Positions 36,130-47,996 of a DNA stretch of 64,000 nt are shown piece after piece. The notes beneath the pieces are model-generated. The model saw only the letters and a program-made list of their open reading frames with translations. It did not search any database and was not told where the DNA came from. The DNA is from Amyelois transitella (lineage: Eukaryota > Arthropoda > Insecta > Lepidoptera > Pyralidae). The stretch is from contig NC_083535.1 in the NCBI RefSeq assembly GCF_032362555.1, positions 10,788,001-10,852,000 of the forward strand, in the 5' to 3' direction. The position numbers and the translations under genes were made by a program. The first letter of the stretch is position 1, and each line of letters starts with the position of its first letter.

Positions 36130-36375
36130 CAGGCGGTTAACAGCGTCTGTGGGGCAGCGGTAGTCCGCTTGTCTGTGACACCGGAGGTCACGGTGTCGAA
36201 TTCTGGCCAGGGCATGATGAGAAAAGAACTTTTCTCTGAGTGGCCTGGGTTTTGGATGTTTATCTATATAAGTATTTATTATAAAATATAGTATCGTTGA
36301 GTTACTATCTCGAAACGCAAGTCTCGAACTCACTTCGAGGCTAACTCAATCTGTGCAATTTGTCCCGTAGGTATA
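36130..36375 (+). repeat. tRNA-derived SINE-A, copy 4
   Basis: Head cagcgtctgtggggcagcgg with degraded A and B boxes (GGTGTCGAATTC), then the common body and ttgtcccgta tail. It lies about 215 bases upstream of the GTPase start, so within or near its promoter or 5' UTR. Confidence 0.88.
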
Positions 36376-36589
36376 TATTTATTTATTTAGCTTTAGCTCC
36401 ACAATACACCGATCGAAATTTCGGTCGTTCCCCATATAGCGCCAATTAATCTGACAAGATCAAGAGCCTGGAGCGTTGGCCTGCCGCCACGCGTCAGGAA
36501 GACATGTAAACACGATCTTGGCCAGATCTTGACCCATTAACCAGTACAGATGTCGTTTCGGGTATTTTTAGTCGGCGAGCGTGAAGCGA

Positions 36590-39500
36590 ATGCGTTGCCG
36601 CAGTCCAGCGATCACGCGGCGGACGGAATGGTGTACCAACATGACTACGAGAGGGATCAGGCGGAAGAAATCCTCGTTGTCGGAAGTGAAAGTGGCGGTG
36701 GTGGGCGCTCCTTCAGTCGGCAAAAGCGGTACGTTTAGTTTTTTCGTTATTTTTTTTTTTTTGGGTAGTGCGTGCGGCGATTTTGCAAAATGGAAGTTGT
36801 TACGTAAATGTTGGTGTTTCTTTTTTTTATTTTTCATACGAAAATCTTTGTGTTAGATATTGCGTTCGGTCGGGAAAATGTTGTGAACTTTTTTACAGAG
36901 TTTGCTATTCACGTATATTTTTTGTAATACCTTTATTTTTGATGAAATGAATCTAATGTGCTTTTACGAGTAGCTTGGTAATCTTATAAGTAATACTATT
37001 GCAATGAGAAATTACCTGTTCAAACTTCAGTCTGTCTTCCCTCATATTTTTGATATCAAATCAAAAAGGTCTGAAATTATATGATTAACTAATTAAAGAC
37101 TAGCTTATTGTTGCAGCATTGCTTGTATATAAGTTTTCAGAGCGCAACTTTGCCTACATTTATACCAAATTGCACTAATGTGCATAGAGATTGCAAACAG
37201 GATAGGTAGGTAAACGTATTCATTATTAGATTAAGGACTCTGTCTTCATTATATGTGACGCACGTCACCGGATCATTGTTAAATTTTAGATAAACATCCG
37301 TTCCTAATTTGTAAAACCTTGTGGAGAAAATACCTGATACAGTTTCATCCATATTAATATTATAAACTAGCCGTCCGACCGCGACTTCGTCCATCTCAAA
37401 TATGTTATTCTAATGTCTTAGCTGTAAGTACATATTATGTCACTGCGAAGTTTTATGATAATTCCGTTCTATAGATTTTGCGTGAAAGGTACTTACACCC
37501 AACCCAGTACACACATCAACCGCTGGGTTCTGGTGGAATATTGTGATATCTGAATACAGTTATTTATCTATATAACACTAGCTATGCCCGCGACTCCGTC
37601 CGCGTTGAATATTTATTTTGGGCATCATTGAAACCCTCAAGGATGAATAATATTCCCAGTTTTTTTTCTCATTTTCCATTATTTCTTCGTTCCTAATAGT
37701 TGCACCGTGATGTAATATAGCAAACAACATAACTAACAAACAAACTCTTCAGCTTTATAATATTAGTATAGCTTAGGGTACCTTTTTCTGTGAATTCCCA
37801 CAAGTGGGTAACTTTTGGTATAACTAGGTAGTTTCTATAAGCGGGCTCTTCCGGGTTTCACCAGCGGCGAGCGATGCATCATATTCCTTCAAAAGAAGTA
37901 AGCATTTAAATTCCTAAAAGGCAAGACAAAACGCCTTAACGCATTAATAAATGCTACAATAATACATAATAAATAATAGTTTCTTTTTTCAGTTAATAAG
38001 CCATGGCCTTTATTTTTATTACCTACTTTATAAATCTACAGCAGCCTTTTAATAAATTACCTCTTAACTCGTTTCTTCCCACTGAACCTACAAGGTTGAA
38101 ACATTTGTGATTCCCGCCGATTGAACTTGAAAAGATAACAAATGGTTGTGGTGATGTCGGTCTGTTTATTTACATTCTTACGCTCGATTTTGCATCGTTA
38201 AAAATAAATGGAACTACGATATTTAAGACGTGTCTAAAAATGTAAAGGAATAAATATCTAGGTATATTATATTGTTGTTGTTGCTGATAAAGTGCCGTGT
38301 GGTTCCCGGCACCAATAAGAAAAAGAATGGGACCACCCAACTCTTTCCCATGGATGTCGTAAAGGCGAATAAGGGATAGGCTTATAAACTTGGGATTCTT
38401 CTTTTAGACAGCTGTCGGCCCCGCAAGGGATAGAGTAATAGAAGGGACAGACAAACTATGGAATTTATAATATAAAGTATGGATTTTATTTTTATATATT
38501 ATTATAATCAGAGGGCTAAACATTACGAGCGAATCCACTATAAAGTGTATTTTTTTAGACAAAGTCGTAAAATGTCGGTTTTATTCTTGTCTAGTAGAGG
38601 AAAATGATTGATTAGTCAGTGGCGTAGCGTGCATTGGCGGGACCCCGTATAAAAAATTGTTTGGGGGCCCTTGTATTGTTTGGGGGTAAAGATTTTTCAC
38701 AAAAGAAAAAAAATATTGTGAAAAGAAATATTTATTTATCATAACATAATTTAACCTTAATTTAAAAATTTAATTTTACAAATAAAAATCAAATTTTAAA
38801 TATTCATTTGCCTTGCCTTTTTTTCGGCAAACTGATTTATTAAATCATTTATGGCTGATGATGATTTTAGTTTTTCTAAAGTTTCTACCTCTATGGACAA
38901 TAGTAAGAGGTCTGACAGCCGTTCTTGTCCCATCGAAGTTCTTAAGTAATTTTTTATCATTTTTAATTTTGAAAAACTTCTTTCTGCAGTTGCGGTTGTA
39001 ACTGGAAGGGTCAAGAATAAAAAGCATGCTGTGATTACCTCGGGAAAACTAGATGCAAGACTATTGAATTTTAGTAGCAATAATTCAATGAGTTCTTTAA
39101 TGGAATAAATTTTTTGAATTTCAGATTTTAAGCATGTTTTTAGAGCCTTTAATTGGTCACAAAGATTAACTGAGATGTCTTTACTGTATTTAACCGACAG
39201 TTTTTCGGAAGCGATTAATATCTCTTCGTTTGAAGAAGATAGGAGTTTCTCCGGTTGTAATATTTCGAACATACTACTCAGGTCGCAAAGGCTCTGAAAT
39301 CTTTCTTTAGTTTGAGAAATTAATATATCTAAACAGCAATAGTATACATTGACTTTGAAATAGGATTCCGGGTCGGAAATTCTCTCATCTTGTGATAACT
39401 CATCAAAAAAACGCTTCGTTATCTTTCGCCTACTGTTTTTAAAAACAGTTGTTACCCCCCACTCTTTTGCTAAATCTTTGGACTCATTTAGCAAACTATT

Positions 39501-42500
39501 AAATGAAATCTGAAAACTTAATTGGCACAGTCTATTTAAAAGATTACTTAATAAAATACTAGATTTCTGTAAGTCATTATTTTCATGCTGTAGAGCTTTA
39601 GAAATAGGATTAATAATTTCAAATAGTGAAGAAAAAAATGTAACGAGCACTAAGAAATTATAACTCTCTAAAATATTAATTATATTTTTACATTCTTCAC
39701 GTTCATCTTTTTTATTTGAAATTAAATTTAGTTGGTACAAAGTTTTCATGATAAGTAAAAAATTTTTCTTTACCGATAATAAAGCATCGTTCCTAGAAGA
39801 CCATCTGGTTGGACATACCTTTTTAAGGGTAATCAAATATTTTTCAGATGGATCGTCACTAAGCATAGCCCAGCGTTTTATACTATTGCCAAAAAAAGTA
39901 TATATTTTTTCTAAATTATCGAAAAAAGTCGATACTTCACGAACGTGTCTCGCAGTTCTCTTACTTTTACAAATCGCTACTAATTTTGTTAAACCAGAAG
40001 AACAATATTGTTTGTACTGAATTACAATGTAGGTAATGCACAATTACATAAAACGCGTAAATAAACACTGCACTGCACTCCGTGGTTTAACATCAAATGT
40101 AGAGTATGGACGTACACGTACATCGTGATATCGATTTTATTATTGAGGGATTCCCCGCTGAGTTGCAGATGAAGTAAGTAAAACGGGGAAGTCCCGCAGC
40201 CCGCCATAACGATGTAGAGTGTTGCCAACTTTTGAACGCACGCTTAAGGCGGGATAAAAAGTAATTGCTTTATAGAATTTTGTCATTTGTAAAATAAAAT
40301 AAATTAGGAAGTTTTTATTTCTTTTTCCTTACACACTTTGGGGCCCCCGTGGCTCGGGGGCCCCGTATAATTGATACGGCAGATACGGCGGTAGCTACGC
40401 CCCTGTGATTAGTCAGCTGGCTACATTTATTGCGCTATGCTTTTAGTTGAAGCATATCACTCTTCATACAATGCGAGGTGGTTTAAATCTTATTTCACTA
40501 TTTATACGCATACAATTGTTCGAAGTTTAAATAGATAAATATTAAAGGAGTAAACCTTTAATATTTATCTATTTAAACTTCATTAAATAAACAATATACA
40601 TAAATAAATAGGTGCAGCGATTACCGAAACGAGTGAAGACGCTTATAGGTATTAAATACCCTCGCGACTCAATAGAAACCTGTATAGGTACCAGTAATTT
40701 GAAACTAGAACGACTTGGGGATGTCCTGATGGACTCTAGAAGTGAAGTGAGTCTAACAGCCATAGCGGTGAAAGGGGAAAAACCTATACGGTGAAAAGGG
40801 GTAGCAAGAGTTAAAGTAATTTGAAGAACGTAGAATAATTAATTTCATTTTAGTCTTGTTTGTCTGTCAGAAAGTGAATTTGTTTGTTACCTCTTCACAG
40901 TCAAATCAAAAACCGATCTTCATTAAATGTATTTTATATAAATACATTCGCGTGGAGTACGGAGAAAGATATAGGGTGCTTTGCACGTTGGTGGAGCCGA
41001 GGGTGAAATCTAGTATATATATATACTTATATATATTTATATACTTACATAGAATTTTGAATCTTTCCCGAATGGGTAGACAGAGATACATCTGGCCACT
41101 TGCCACGATTCCTGTCGACTTCTTTGATTTCACGACGAGCTTACTTGAAAGATTGATGAATATAAGTACATCAATCTTTTCATGCAAGTTTGTCGGTTGA
41201 CTTTAATCAGATTTGCCTGTCTGATAGCGATTCGGTTTTATGTTTAACGTTCGCATACACTTCCCCATGAAAAAAATACTTTGAAAACATATACTAAATA
41301 TAGTCCTATACTGCTCTGCGAATTGTTATTACTTAGTTGCTTTTAACGACCATGCTATTAGCGATTTTATTAAAACAAATTAATTTTCTTTCTACTGTAA
41401 GTAACGTATTAAAATACTCGTACAATACATGCCAGAATACTCGTACTACGTCGAATAAGTCGAACCGAAAAAGTGGTAGCTTATTAATGTGTAATTGCCT
41501 GTAAATTTTAGAAAAAATCTACTAGCTATAGTTTTAAGGTGAACAAAAAAAAAAACAAAGACACATGTAAAACTTTCGCATTCATAAAATGAATATACCT
41601 ACATATGAAGAACACACACACAGAAATTTCTCTAGAAATAAGTAGTGTCCTTGTACTAAATTTATTTTTAGTTTAAGTTCCATTCTTATTTTTTCCTTGG
41701 TTCCTTCCTTATGCATAAATAAATAAATAAACACATTATTAACACACTAAGTATACCTTACACATAGTTAAAAAATATTGTTCACTCAGCGCACTTTAAA
41801 TTATGCCAAACGGAGCTGGTCTCACATTAATTGACATATATCTACTAATGTTTTGTATAAGAATTTCCTCAATGTAAAACAGACTTTAAAAAAATATAAT
41901 TATCATTTTACTATCAGCGATGTGGATCGGCACTCCTACATATCAATGTAGCGTATCATAAAGATCGTAAAACAATTCGCAGTACAGCTTTAGTGCACAT
42001 CAACACACCGTAAACTAAATGCCATTACATGCCATTAACGAAGAATGTGGAAGCGAAATATTTTAATATTAGTTAGCTGAATTGATATTTCCAATAGAAA
42101 TTTGTAGTCAACGGTTACTCATATAATTTTGAAAATACCTAAATTATAAATTTCTCAGTATAAAGATAACAGCTACACAGCTTCCCTACAACTACAGACT
42201 ATATAACTATATAATACATACAAAGTGTCCCTTAAAAAATACAAAGTTCTCTTTTAAATTAGAAAATATCAATTCAAACGGGCAATTTAGCCAGCATTTT
42301 GGGCTCGGTGTCAGATTTTGAAGATCGTTTGCCTATCCGTAGATATTTAATGTTTACTCGTACGATTATGTCAAACCATCTACATTTAAAATGATTATAT
42401 TACTTTAATTTAATTAGATTTATAAATACTTACCAAAAAATTACATCCCTATCCCGGAGGGGTAAGCAGAGACTACATCTTTCCACTTGCCACAATTTCT

Positions 42501-45500
42501 GCATACTTCTTTTCATCGGTTCGGGTAATAGGGTACAAATCTGTGAAAATAAATAATTTGTTATAAAAAATAGCCCGGGGACGCCATACAAACACATTCT
42601 CGGTTTTAGTGACGTTACGACCGGAACCCATTTTGATAAATAGCGCGCTATTAGTCTGAACTCCGGACACAAATAGTAGTACAAGTAGGCGGGCCTAGGA
42701 ATAGCTGACATGTCGGACATTTGTATTTAGCACCGGCGCTAGTGATAGGACATTTTATTTTGACGCTTTACACATTTTTAGACGATGAGCAGAAAATGAA
42801 AAGTTTGTGTTTAAACCCTAGATTAAAGCTCAATTATCTTTATACGTAAATTTAAAACATTGCATTCTTTATCTCTTTCTGGGAAGTCAGAACTCAAACT
42901 AGACTTTCAGTTAACGGCTTCATGATGAAATTCAGATTCAAAAGTGATGATTCTTCGGAATAAAACTAAGTACCCTATGCTTCTTAATACTTTGAACTTC
43001 TATACTACAGATGTGTCGTGTAATTTCTTCAGGATTGGTTAAACAGATGCATTTTCTATATAGGTAGGTACTATTATACTATGGATATCGAAATATCTAT
43101 AGATTAGTGCTGATTTTATTAGGAAAGCGCATTTAAACCGAATGCTAAATATTATTTAATATTGAGATATTTACAGGCCGACCTTGCCCGATATATATAA
43201 TACCAACTGTGTCTGTTTATCTGACACGAATCCTATCCAAAATAACACAACGAGTACAATAATATCCAGAAACAGTTGTTTATTTTCACTGATTCACGCG
43301 TGGTAAGCCGATTGTTTAAGTTTGTTTTGATTTTTTCAATGTTTACTAGTCTTAAATTAATTTATTTTATCTACGTATTTGTAAGTATTACGAAAACGGT
43401 ATTATCTTAATTCAGAATAGTATAAAAATCAATCTTTAGAATCATACCAAAATTTTTAATTTCTACCTAGATATGTAGATAATTAATTCTTTATTTTGTT
43501 TATTTATTTAAGACAACATTGAGGAATTAAGAAACTGATTGTTTTAAACATAAATACATCTTTATCCCTTACAAGGTAGACAGATCCAAGAGACAAAAGA
43601 CACAAATTTGACACAAATCTACATAATGTCTGAATAAGACCACAGGCTGAATTCACACTTAATTAGTTTTAAGTAGTGTAAAATTATAGGGTTGTTTTGT
43701 AAAAAATAAGAATAACTAAATACTAATGAAGCTCGCTTAGAATAAATTTATTGTTTTCGATCCTTAAATTATTGTTCTATTTTCGAAGTTCCTTTGTTTC
43801 TGCGGTACCTACATTTTGTATACAAATAAGCTCCTTCTAATGAAGTCATTGAGTTGGTTTACGAGAAAGGTCCCATTTTAGAATAGTTCCATTCCTCGTG
43901 GGATGTTTACAAAGCTATGAAATGCAACGCCACCACAGAAATAACACTTCCCGCCTATATTATGTATTGCGCAGAATTTAATTAAGTAGTTAATTTTTCA
44001 TGACAGTCTGAGGTCGTTCCATAGAGAGCTTTTATTCCCGTTGTTTTTGTCACCCAAGATGTGAAAAAAGCATGACAGTACCTCCGTAAAATTAAGAAAT
44101 AACAACAAATTGGTAGCACGAGATAGGAACACTATGTAATCAAAGGAAACACTGCATATTTCACCTTGTATTTCGTAAGAAGCCGCTTAAGGAATAAGTT
44201 TGACATAGTGCAACAACTATGTATAGAAATCTGAATATGACTTTATTATTCTGATTTCCAAGGCAATAATCATGAACTTAGCATTAGTAAGCATAGTTAG
44301 CGGCGGCGGTAGGTTAATTTATACTTATCTATACTAATATTATAAAGCTGAAGAGTTTGTTTGTTTGAACGCGCTAATCTCAGGAACTACTGGTCCGAAT
44401 TGAAAAATTCTTTTTGTGTCGAATAGACCATTTATCGAGGAAGGCTTTAGACTATACATACATATAACATCACGCTGCAACCAAAGAAATAATGGAAAAT
44501 GTGTAAAAATCGGGGAGAATTATTCACCCTTGAGGGCTTCAATGATGCCCATAATAACTATTCCACGCGGACGAAGTCGCGGGCATAGCTAGTAACTTAT
44601 ATCGTCATTTATATTTATAACCTTTGTGATATTATCCAACTAGCGCACTTTCTACATCGTGCATATAAGAGGTCCACAGGAAAGTTTTAACCAGAGGGAA
44701 CGAAGTGATTCCCAAAAGGACGAGAATTTGCATTAATATGAAATATTTCTTTGATTTCAGCACTAACCGTCCGTTTCATCACGAAGAGATACATCGGAGA
44801 GTACGACCATCAGCAAGGTAAGAGGAGTTAATCAATAAGTTAGTTATGAACCAATAAATATGGTCGGGAATTTAATATAAGGTAAAAAGCGAGGGTGGCA
44901 CAGGTGCAAATTTATCCCCAAAAGTACCAATGACTCTTTACGGATGTATGTATTAAGAAGACCGGGCCTATTTAAGCAAAAATGATCACACCGACGAAAA
45001 AAGTCACATAAACTTAAATTTTTTTGTTTGTTTGTTTAATCCGTAATTTTTCTTTATTTTCAGATAGTAAATACAAACACGAGGCGATGTTGGATGGAGA
45101 ACCAATATTGTTTGAGATTTTGGATACATGCCCTAAGGTGAGCTGTTGGACATAAAGTCGACTGAGTGAAATTCACAGTTAAAACCTCGGAACTATTGAA
45201 ATTTATCATGAATTAACTGGTTAAGGAGTACCAACTGAAATAGATTTTTTTATTATATGTGTCACTGTGAGTCTAAATTTTCCTACAATAAATTTCATAT
45301 GCAATAAAAAAAAATCTTTAAATATGAATAATATAAATTTTATTCAGTTCTATTTTTCTGTGGAAAGCACTTCAAACATTTGTATATGTGCATTCTTCTA
45401 CTTCGGCAAAACTTAATCGAAATCCAATGTTATATTTTACAAATAAAAGCGACACTACTAAATACAGAACAATCCTTTAACTTCCTGTGTAAAAGTGAGT

Positions 45501-47791
45501 TATAATCAGAGATCGGAATAGGTAGATTGAATTGGGGTCAATGAACTGAAACGTATATATTAATATGGACATGCCTCCGGGATTGCGGCTGATTTGTAGC
45601 TGTTTTCCCCCGACTTCGTTCACGTAAATTGTAGTCCTGTGTTACCCGCGGACAATGTAATTTACTGTAAGTGTAAGTACTAAAATGGAATCCTGGAAAA
45701 AAGGCTTATCCATGGTATGCTTTCTATGGTAATTCATGATGCAAGTACATAAAATCAATCTACCTATTCCGATCTCTGGTTATAATAATATAAAAAAGAA
45801 AATTTATTTACTTGGTCTAAATTCCAGAGTATAGACGAGTTGCCAGGCAACGACATCGCGCAATGGGCGGACGGTCTGTTCCTGGTGTACTCCATCACGG
45901 ACCGGGACTCCTTCAACTACCTGAAGAGAGCCAAGCAGAGTCTGCAGCCCGACATCCCGATCATCCTGGTGGCGAACAAGGCGGACATGGTGCATTTAAG
46001 ATTGGTGAGTTTTTGGAAGCCATTTTGGACGTTGGGCATTTAATAGACGGTGAAGATAATACAAACAATAATTTATACATACATACATACATACATAAAA
46101 TCACGCCTCTTTCCCGGAGGGGTAGGCAGAGACTACCTCTTTCCACTTGCCACGATCTCTGCATACTTCTTTCGCTTCGTCCACATTCATAACTCTCTTC
46201 ATACAAGCTCGGCGGTTTCGGGTACTTTTGACCTGACCCTTTACCAGGACGTCCTTAATTTGATCAAGATACGTTCGTCTAGGTCTTCCCACTCCGACCT
46301 TTCCCTCCACACTCTCCTTGTATATCTGCTTAGTCAACCTGCTTTCATTCATCCTCTCCACATGACCGAACCATCTTAACATACCCTTTTCTATTCCTGT
46401 AACTACATCTTCTTTCACATCACAACATTCCCTTATCACGCTGTTCCTTATCCTGTCACTCAATTTCACACCCATCATACTCCTTAACGCTCTCATTTCC
46501 ACTGCATTTATTCTGCTTTCATGCTTCTTTTGCCATACCCAACTTTCACTCCCATACATTAATGTCGGGACCAACACGCCCCTGTGCACAGCCAGTCGAG
46601 CCTTTTTGGATAGTTTCTGACTGCTCATAAAGGCATGCAAAGCTCCATTCACCATGTTCCCCGCGTTCACTCTCCTTTCAATATCACTATCATACTTGCC
46701 ATCTGATGTAAACTTTGATCCTAGATATACAAACTCTTTCACTTGCTCCACTTTTTCTCCTCCAATCAAAATATTCTCAAAATACCTCCATTTCAAAAAC
46801 CAGTGTTTTAGTTTTACTTACGTTCACTTTCATTCCTTTCTCTTTTAAAGCTTCATGCATACAGTTTACCATCTCCTGTAACTCCTCCGCTGATGACGCC
46901 AGTATAACCTGATCGTCGGCATAGAGCAGACATTTGACGAGTAACTCATTCATCCTTAATCCACTTTTAGACTCTTTCAAATCTGTCAAACAGCTATCCA
47001 TAAATAGGTTGAACAGCCACGGTGACGCAGCACATCCTTGCCTAACGCCTTTCTCAATCTTAAACCACTCAGTGTGCGCTCCGTTTATAATTGTTGCAAT
47101 TTTCTTATACCTATAGTCTTAGATGATGTGATGGTCATAGAATATGGTTGTTTTATGGTTTAAGTTTTAGCCCTTCATTATCCTACTAATATTATAAATG
47201 CGAAAGTTTGTGAATAAAAGAATAACATACATATAGGCTAATTTTAACCCGGAGTTCCCGCGGAATTGATTCCACGCGGACAAAGTCGCGGGCGGCCTCT
47301 AGTGTAATATACTTTCAGGTTTATTCATATGTCATAGTTCCAGTTATAAACTCAGTCAGTTCTTGTCATATTACCTACTGAAAATAATGGCTTTGTAGAA
47401 ATAGTAAATTGCTGGAAAGGTATTTCTAATTAACTTTGTTTCGAGGAGAAAGACAGAGAGCGCCTAGTTGTACCTACGTAATGCTGTGGGCATAATGCTG
47501 AAACGTAACTCATTGGATTTATATCTCATAATTTAGATTTTTATCTAAACATTCCAGGTGAGCCCAGAAGAAGGAGAGATCTTGGCGAAGGACTTCGAAT
47601 GCAGTTTCGCCGAGGTGGCGGCGGCAGAGCAGGTGAACCAGGTGGGGGAAGTTTTCCATGAGCTGTGCCGGGAGGTGCTGGCTTTGAGGAGACGAGCCAA
47701 GCATAGCCTGCTGGACAGAATGCTGGGCTCCAAGACTGCGTACAGAGTTTACTCCAGGGGAAAAAGTGATAGTGCTTTGCCCAAGGATTAA
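36590..47791 (+). CDS. RERG/RERGL-like Ras-family GTPase homologue
   Basis: Exons: 36590-36728, 44761-44817, 45064-45137, 45828-46004, 47558-47791. Phases close to 226 residues. An in-frame TAG at 36569-36571 makes the ATG at 36590 the first possible start. Residues 32-190 form a Ras fold: P-loop GAPSVGKS (39-46), then ALTVRFITKRYIGEY as in RERGL, NKAD (140-143) and EVAAAEQ near the G5 position. No C-terminal CaaX box, as in the RERG group. Odd: the P-loop has Pro-Ser where Ras has Gly12-Gly13, the switch I threonine is Gln (YDHQQ), and DxxGQ is replaced by DTCPK (86-90). The basic N-terminal extension (1-30) is unlike classical Ras. Family placement is good; cellular role unknown. Confidence 0.9.
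37578..37775 (-). mobile_element. Short Helitron-like element
   Basis: Plus strand starts actagctatgcccgcgactc and runs through gggcatcattgaaaccc to tataatattagtatagctta; same family as 8873-9142. Confidence 0.7.
38290..38425 (+). repeat. SINE-B, 5' part only
   Basis: Head gtgccgtgtggttcccggca through the aacttgggattcttct block, then a jump to ccccgcaagggata. The centre is deleted. Confidence 0.75.
38617..40405 (-). mobile_element. hAT-superfamily DNA transposon, 1789 bases
   Basis: Ends are CAGTGGCGTAGC on the left and, reversed, CAGGGGCGTAGC on the right. A perfect 8-base target duplication TGATTAGT sits at 38609-38616 and 40406-40413, the hAT signature. Sub-terminal GGGGGCCC palindromes occur at both ends. 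The transposase fragment runs right to left. Too short for an autonomous element. Confidence 0.93.
38796..40043 (-). pseudogene. hAT transposase, C-terminal part (ZMYM1-like)
   Basis: A continuous 415-codon frame. CPTRWSSRNDAL near residue 76 is the TRW segment of hAT transposases. TTATAERSFSKLKMIKNYLR near 356-375 is the C-terminal dimerisation motif. The N-terminal zinc finger and the first catalytic acid are absent, and the first methionine is only the first in the frame, not a proven start. The frame is uninterrupted, which fits recent insertion of an internally deleted copy. Not expected to be active as a full transposase. Confidence 0.85.
40522..40581. repeat. Perfect 27-base palindrome with 6-base loop
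   Basis: Arms 40522-40548 and 40555-40581 are exact reverse complements (beginning GAAGTTTAAATAGATAAATA), separated by AGTAAA. Lies about 115 bases beyond the hAT right flank. Confidence 0.93.
41050..41115 (-). repeat. LINE tail fragment
   Basis: Diverged 3' end of the 46 kb LINE family, reverse: tttcccgaatgggtagacag and ggccacttgccacgatt. Confidence 0.55.
41147..41181. repeat. Hairpin, 12-base arms
   Basis: GAAAGATTGATG pairs with CATCAATCTTTTC (one bulge) around a 10-base loop. Confidence 0.75.
42435..42535 (-). repeat. LINE tail fragment
   Basis: Reverse 3' end of the same LINE: tcccggaggggtaagcagag, tctttccacttgccacaatt, gcatacttctttt. Confidence 0.75.
44325..44593 (+). mobile_element. 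Short Helitron-like element, complete
   Basis: Begins ctatactaatattataaagc and ends cgcggacgaagtcgcgggca followed by tagCTAGT. The GC-rich pre-terminal segment folds as a bulged hairpin around GAC-GAA-GTC. Best reference copy of this family here. Confidence 0.8.
45507..45778. mobile_element. hAT-type MITE, 272 bases
   Basis: Terminal inverted repeats start CAGAGATCGGAATAGGTAGA on both sides (24 matching bases). An exact 8-base duplication GTTATAAT lies at 45499-45506 and 45779-45786. No open frame. Its right end is 49 bases before RERGL-like exon 4. Confidence 0.93.
46080..47122 (-). mobile_element. 5'-truncated LINE with (TATG)n tail
   Basis: Reverse-oriented non-LTR retrotransposon whose 3' tail is the CATA microsatellite at 46080-46098. 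It includes the reverse transcriptase from the KGVRQGCAASP motif (near 47060) to the stop. The 5' end near 47120 has no clear target duplication. Lies in RERGL-like intron 4. Parent family of the tail fragments at 14.4, 24.1, 26.6, 42.4 and 53.6 kb. Confidence 0.85.
46101..47116 (-). pseudogene. LINE reverse transcriptase, C-terminal part
   Basis: The first part carries KGVRQGCAASPWLFNLFMDS and the catalytic box LLYADD. The second part (to the stop at 46101) carries FVYLGSKFTSDGKYDSDIER, LMYGSESWVW and MLRWFGHVERMNESRLTKQI and ends YPSGKEA. A single frameshift at about 46795 separates the two frames. The endonuclease and N-terminal RT are missing. Confidence 0.88.
47180..47303 (+). mobile_element. 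Short Helitron-like element, internally deleted
   Basis: Starts ctactaatattataaatgcg and ends attccacgcggacaaagtcg, cgggcggcctCTAGT. Confidence 0.7.
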
Positions 47792-47990
47792 AGTGGACAA
47801 AGAAATTCATATAATTATGCTATTCCAGATTTAAGAGCCTTCTCGGACTGTAAAAGGACTGGACTATGGCAAATAGTAGGTTTAATATCGGTAAAGAGTG
47901 GTTTATAAAAAACAAATCAGATTGATAGATGTCGTTACAACTCTATAGCGTTATATGTCGTTACAACTATATAGTGAAACTGCGAATAGA

Positions 47991-47996
47991 AATAAA
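47991..47996 (+). terminator. Poly(A) signal of RERGL-like gene
   Basis: AATAAA 200 bases after the TAA stop. Confidence 0.6.

Larger units (their letters stand above)
36729..44760 (+). other. First intron of the RERGL-like gene
   Basis: 8 kb intron holding Helitron-like fragments (37368-37440 and 37578-37775, reverse), a SINE-B 5' piece (38290-38425), the hAT element, two hairpins at 40.5 and 41.1 kb, LINE tail fragments and a Helitron-like element at its 3' end. 42.7-44.3 kb shows nothing recognisable apart from a SINE-B-like scrap near 43560. Confidence 0.7.

Noticed and set aside
36581-36589. GTG as upstream start of the RERGL-like gene
   Set aside because: GTG starts are not expected in insects; the first ATG in frame is 36590, after a stop at 36569.
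47519-47810. Three minus-strand frames of 62-93 codons
   Set aside because: Antisense shadows of RERGL-like exon 5, which has correct splice site, phase and homology.
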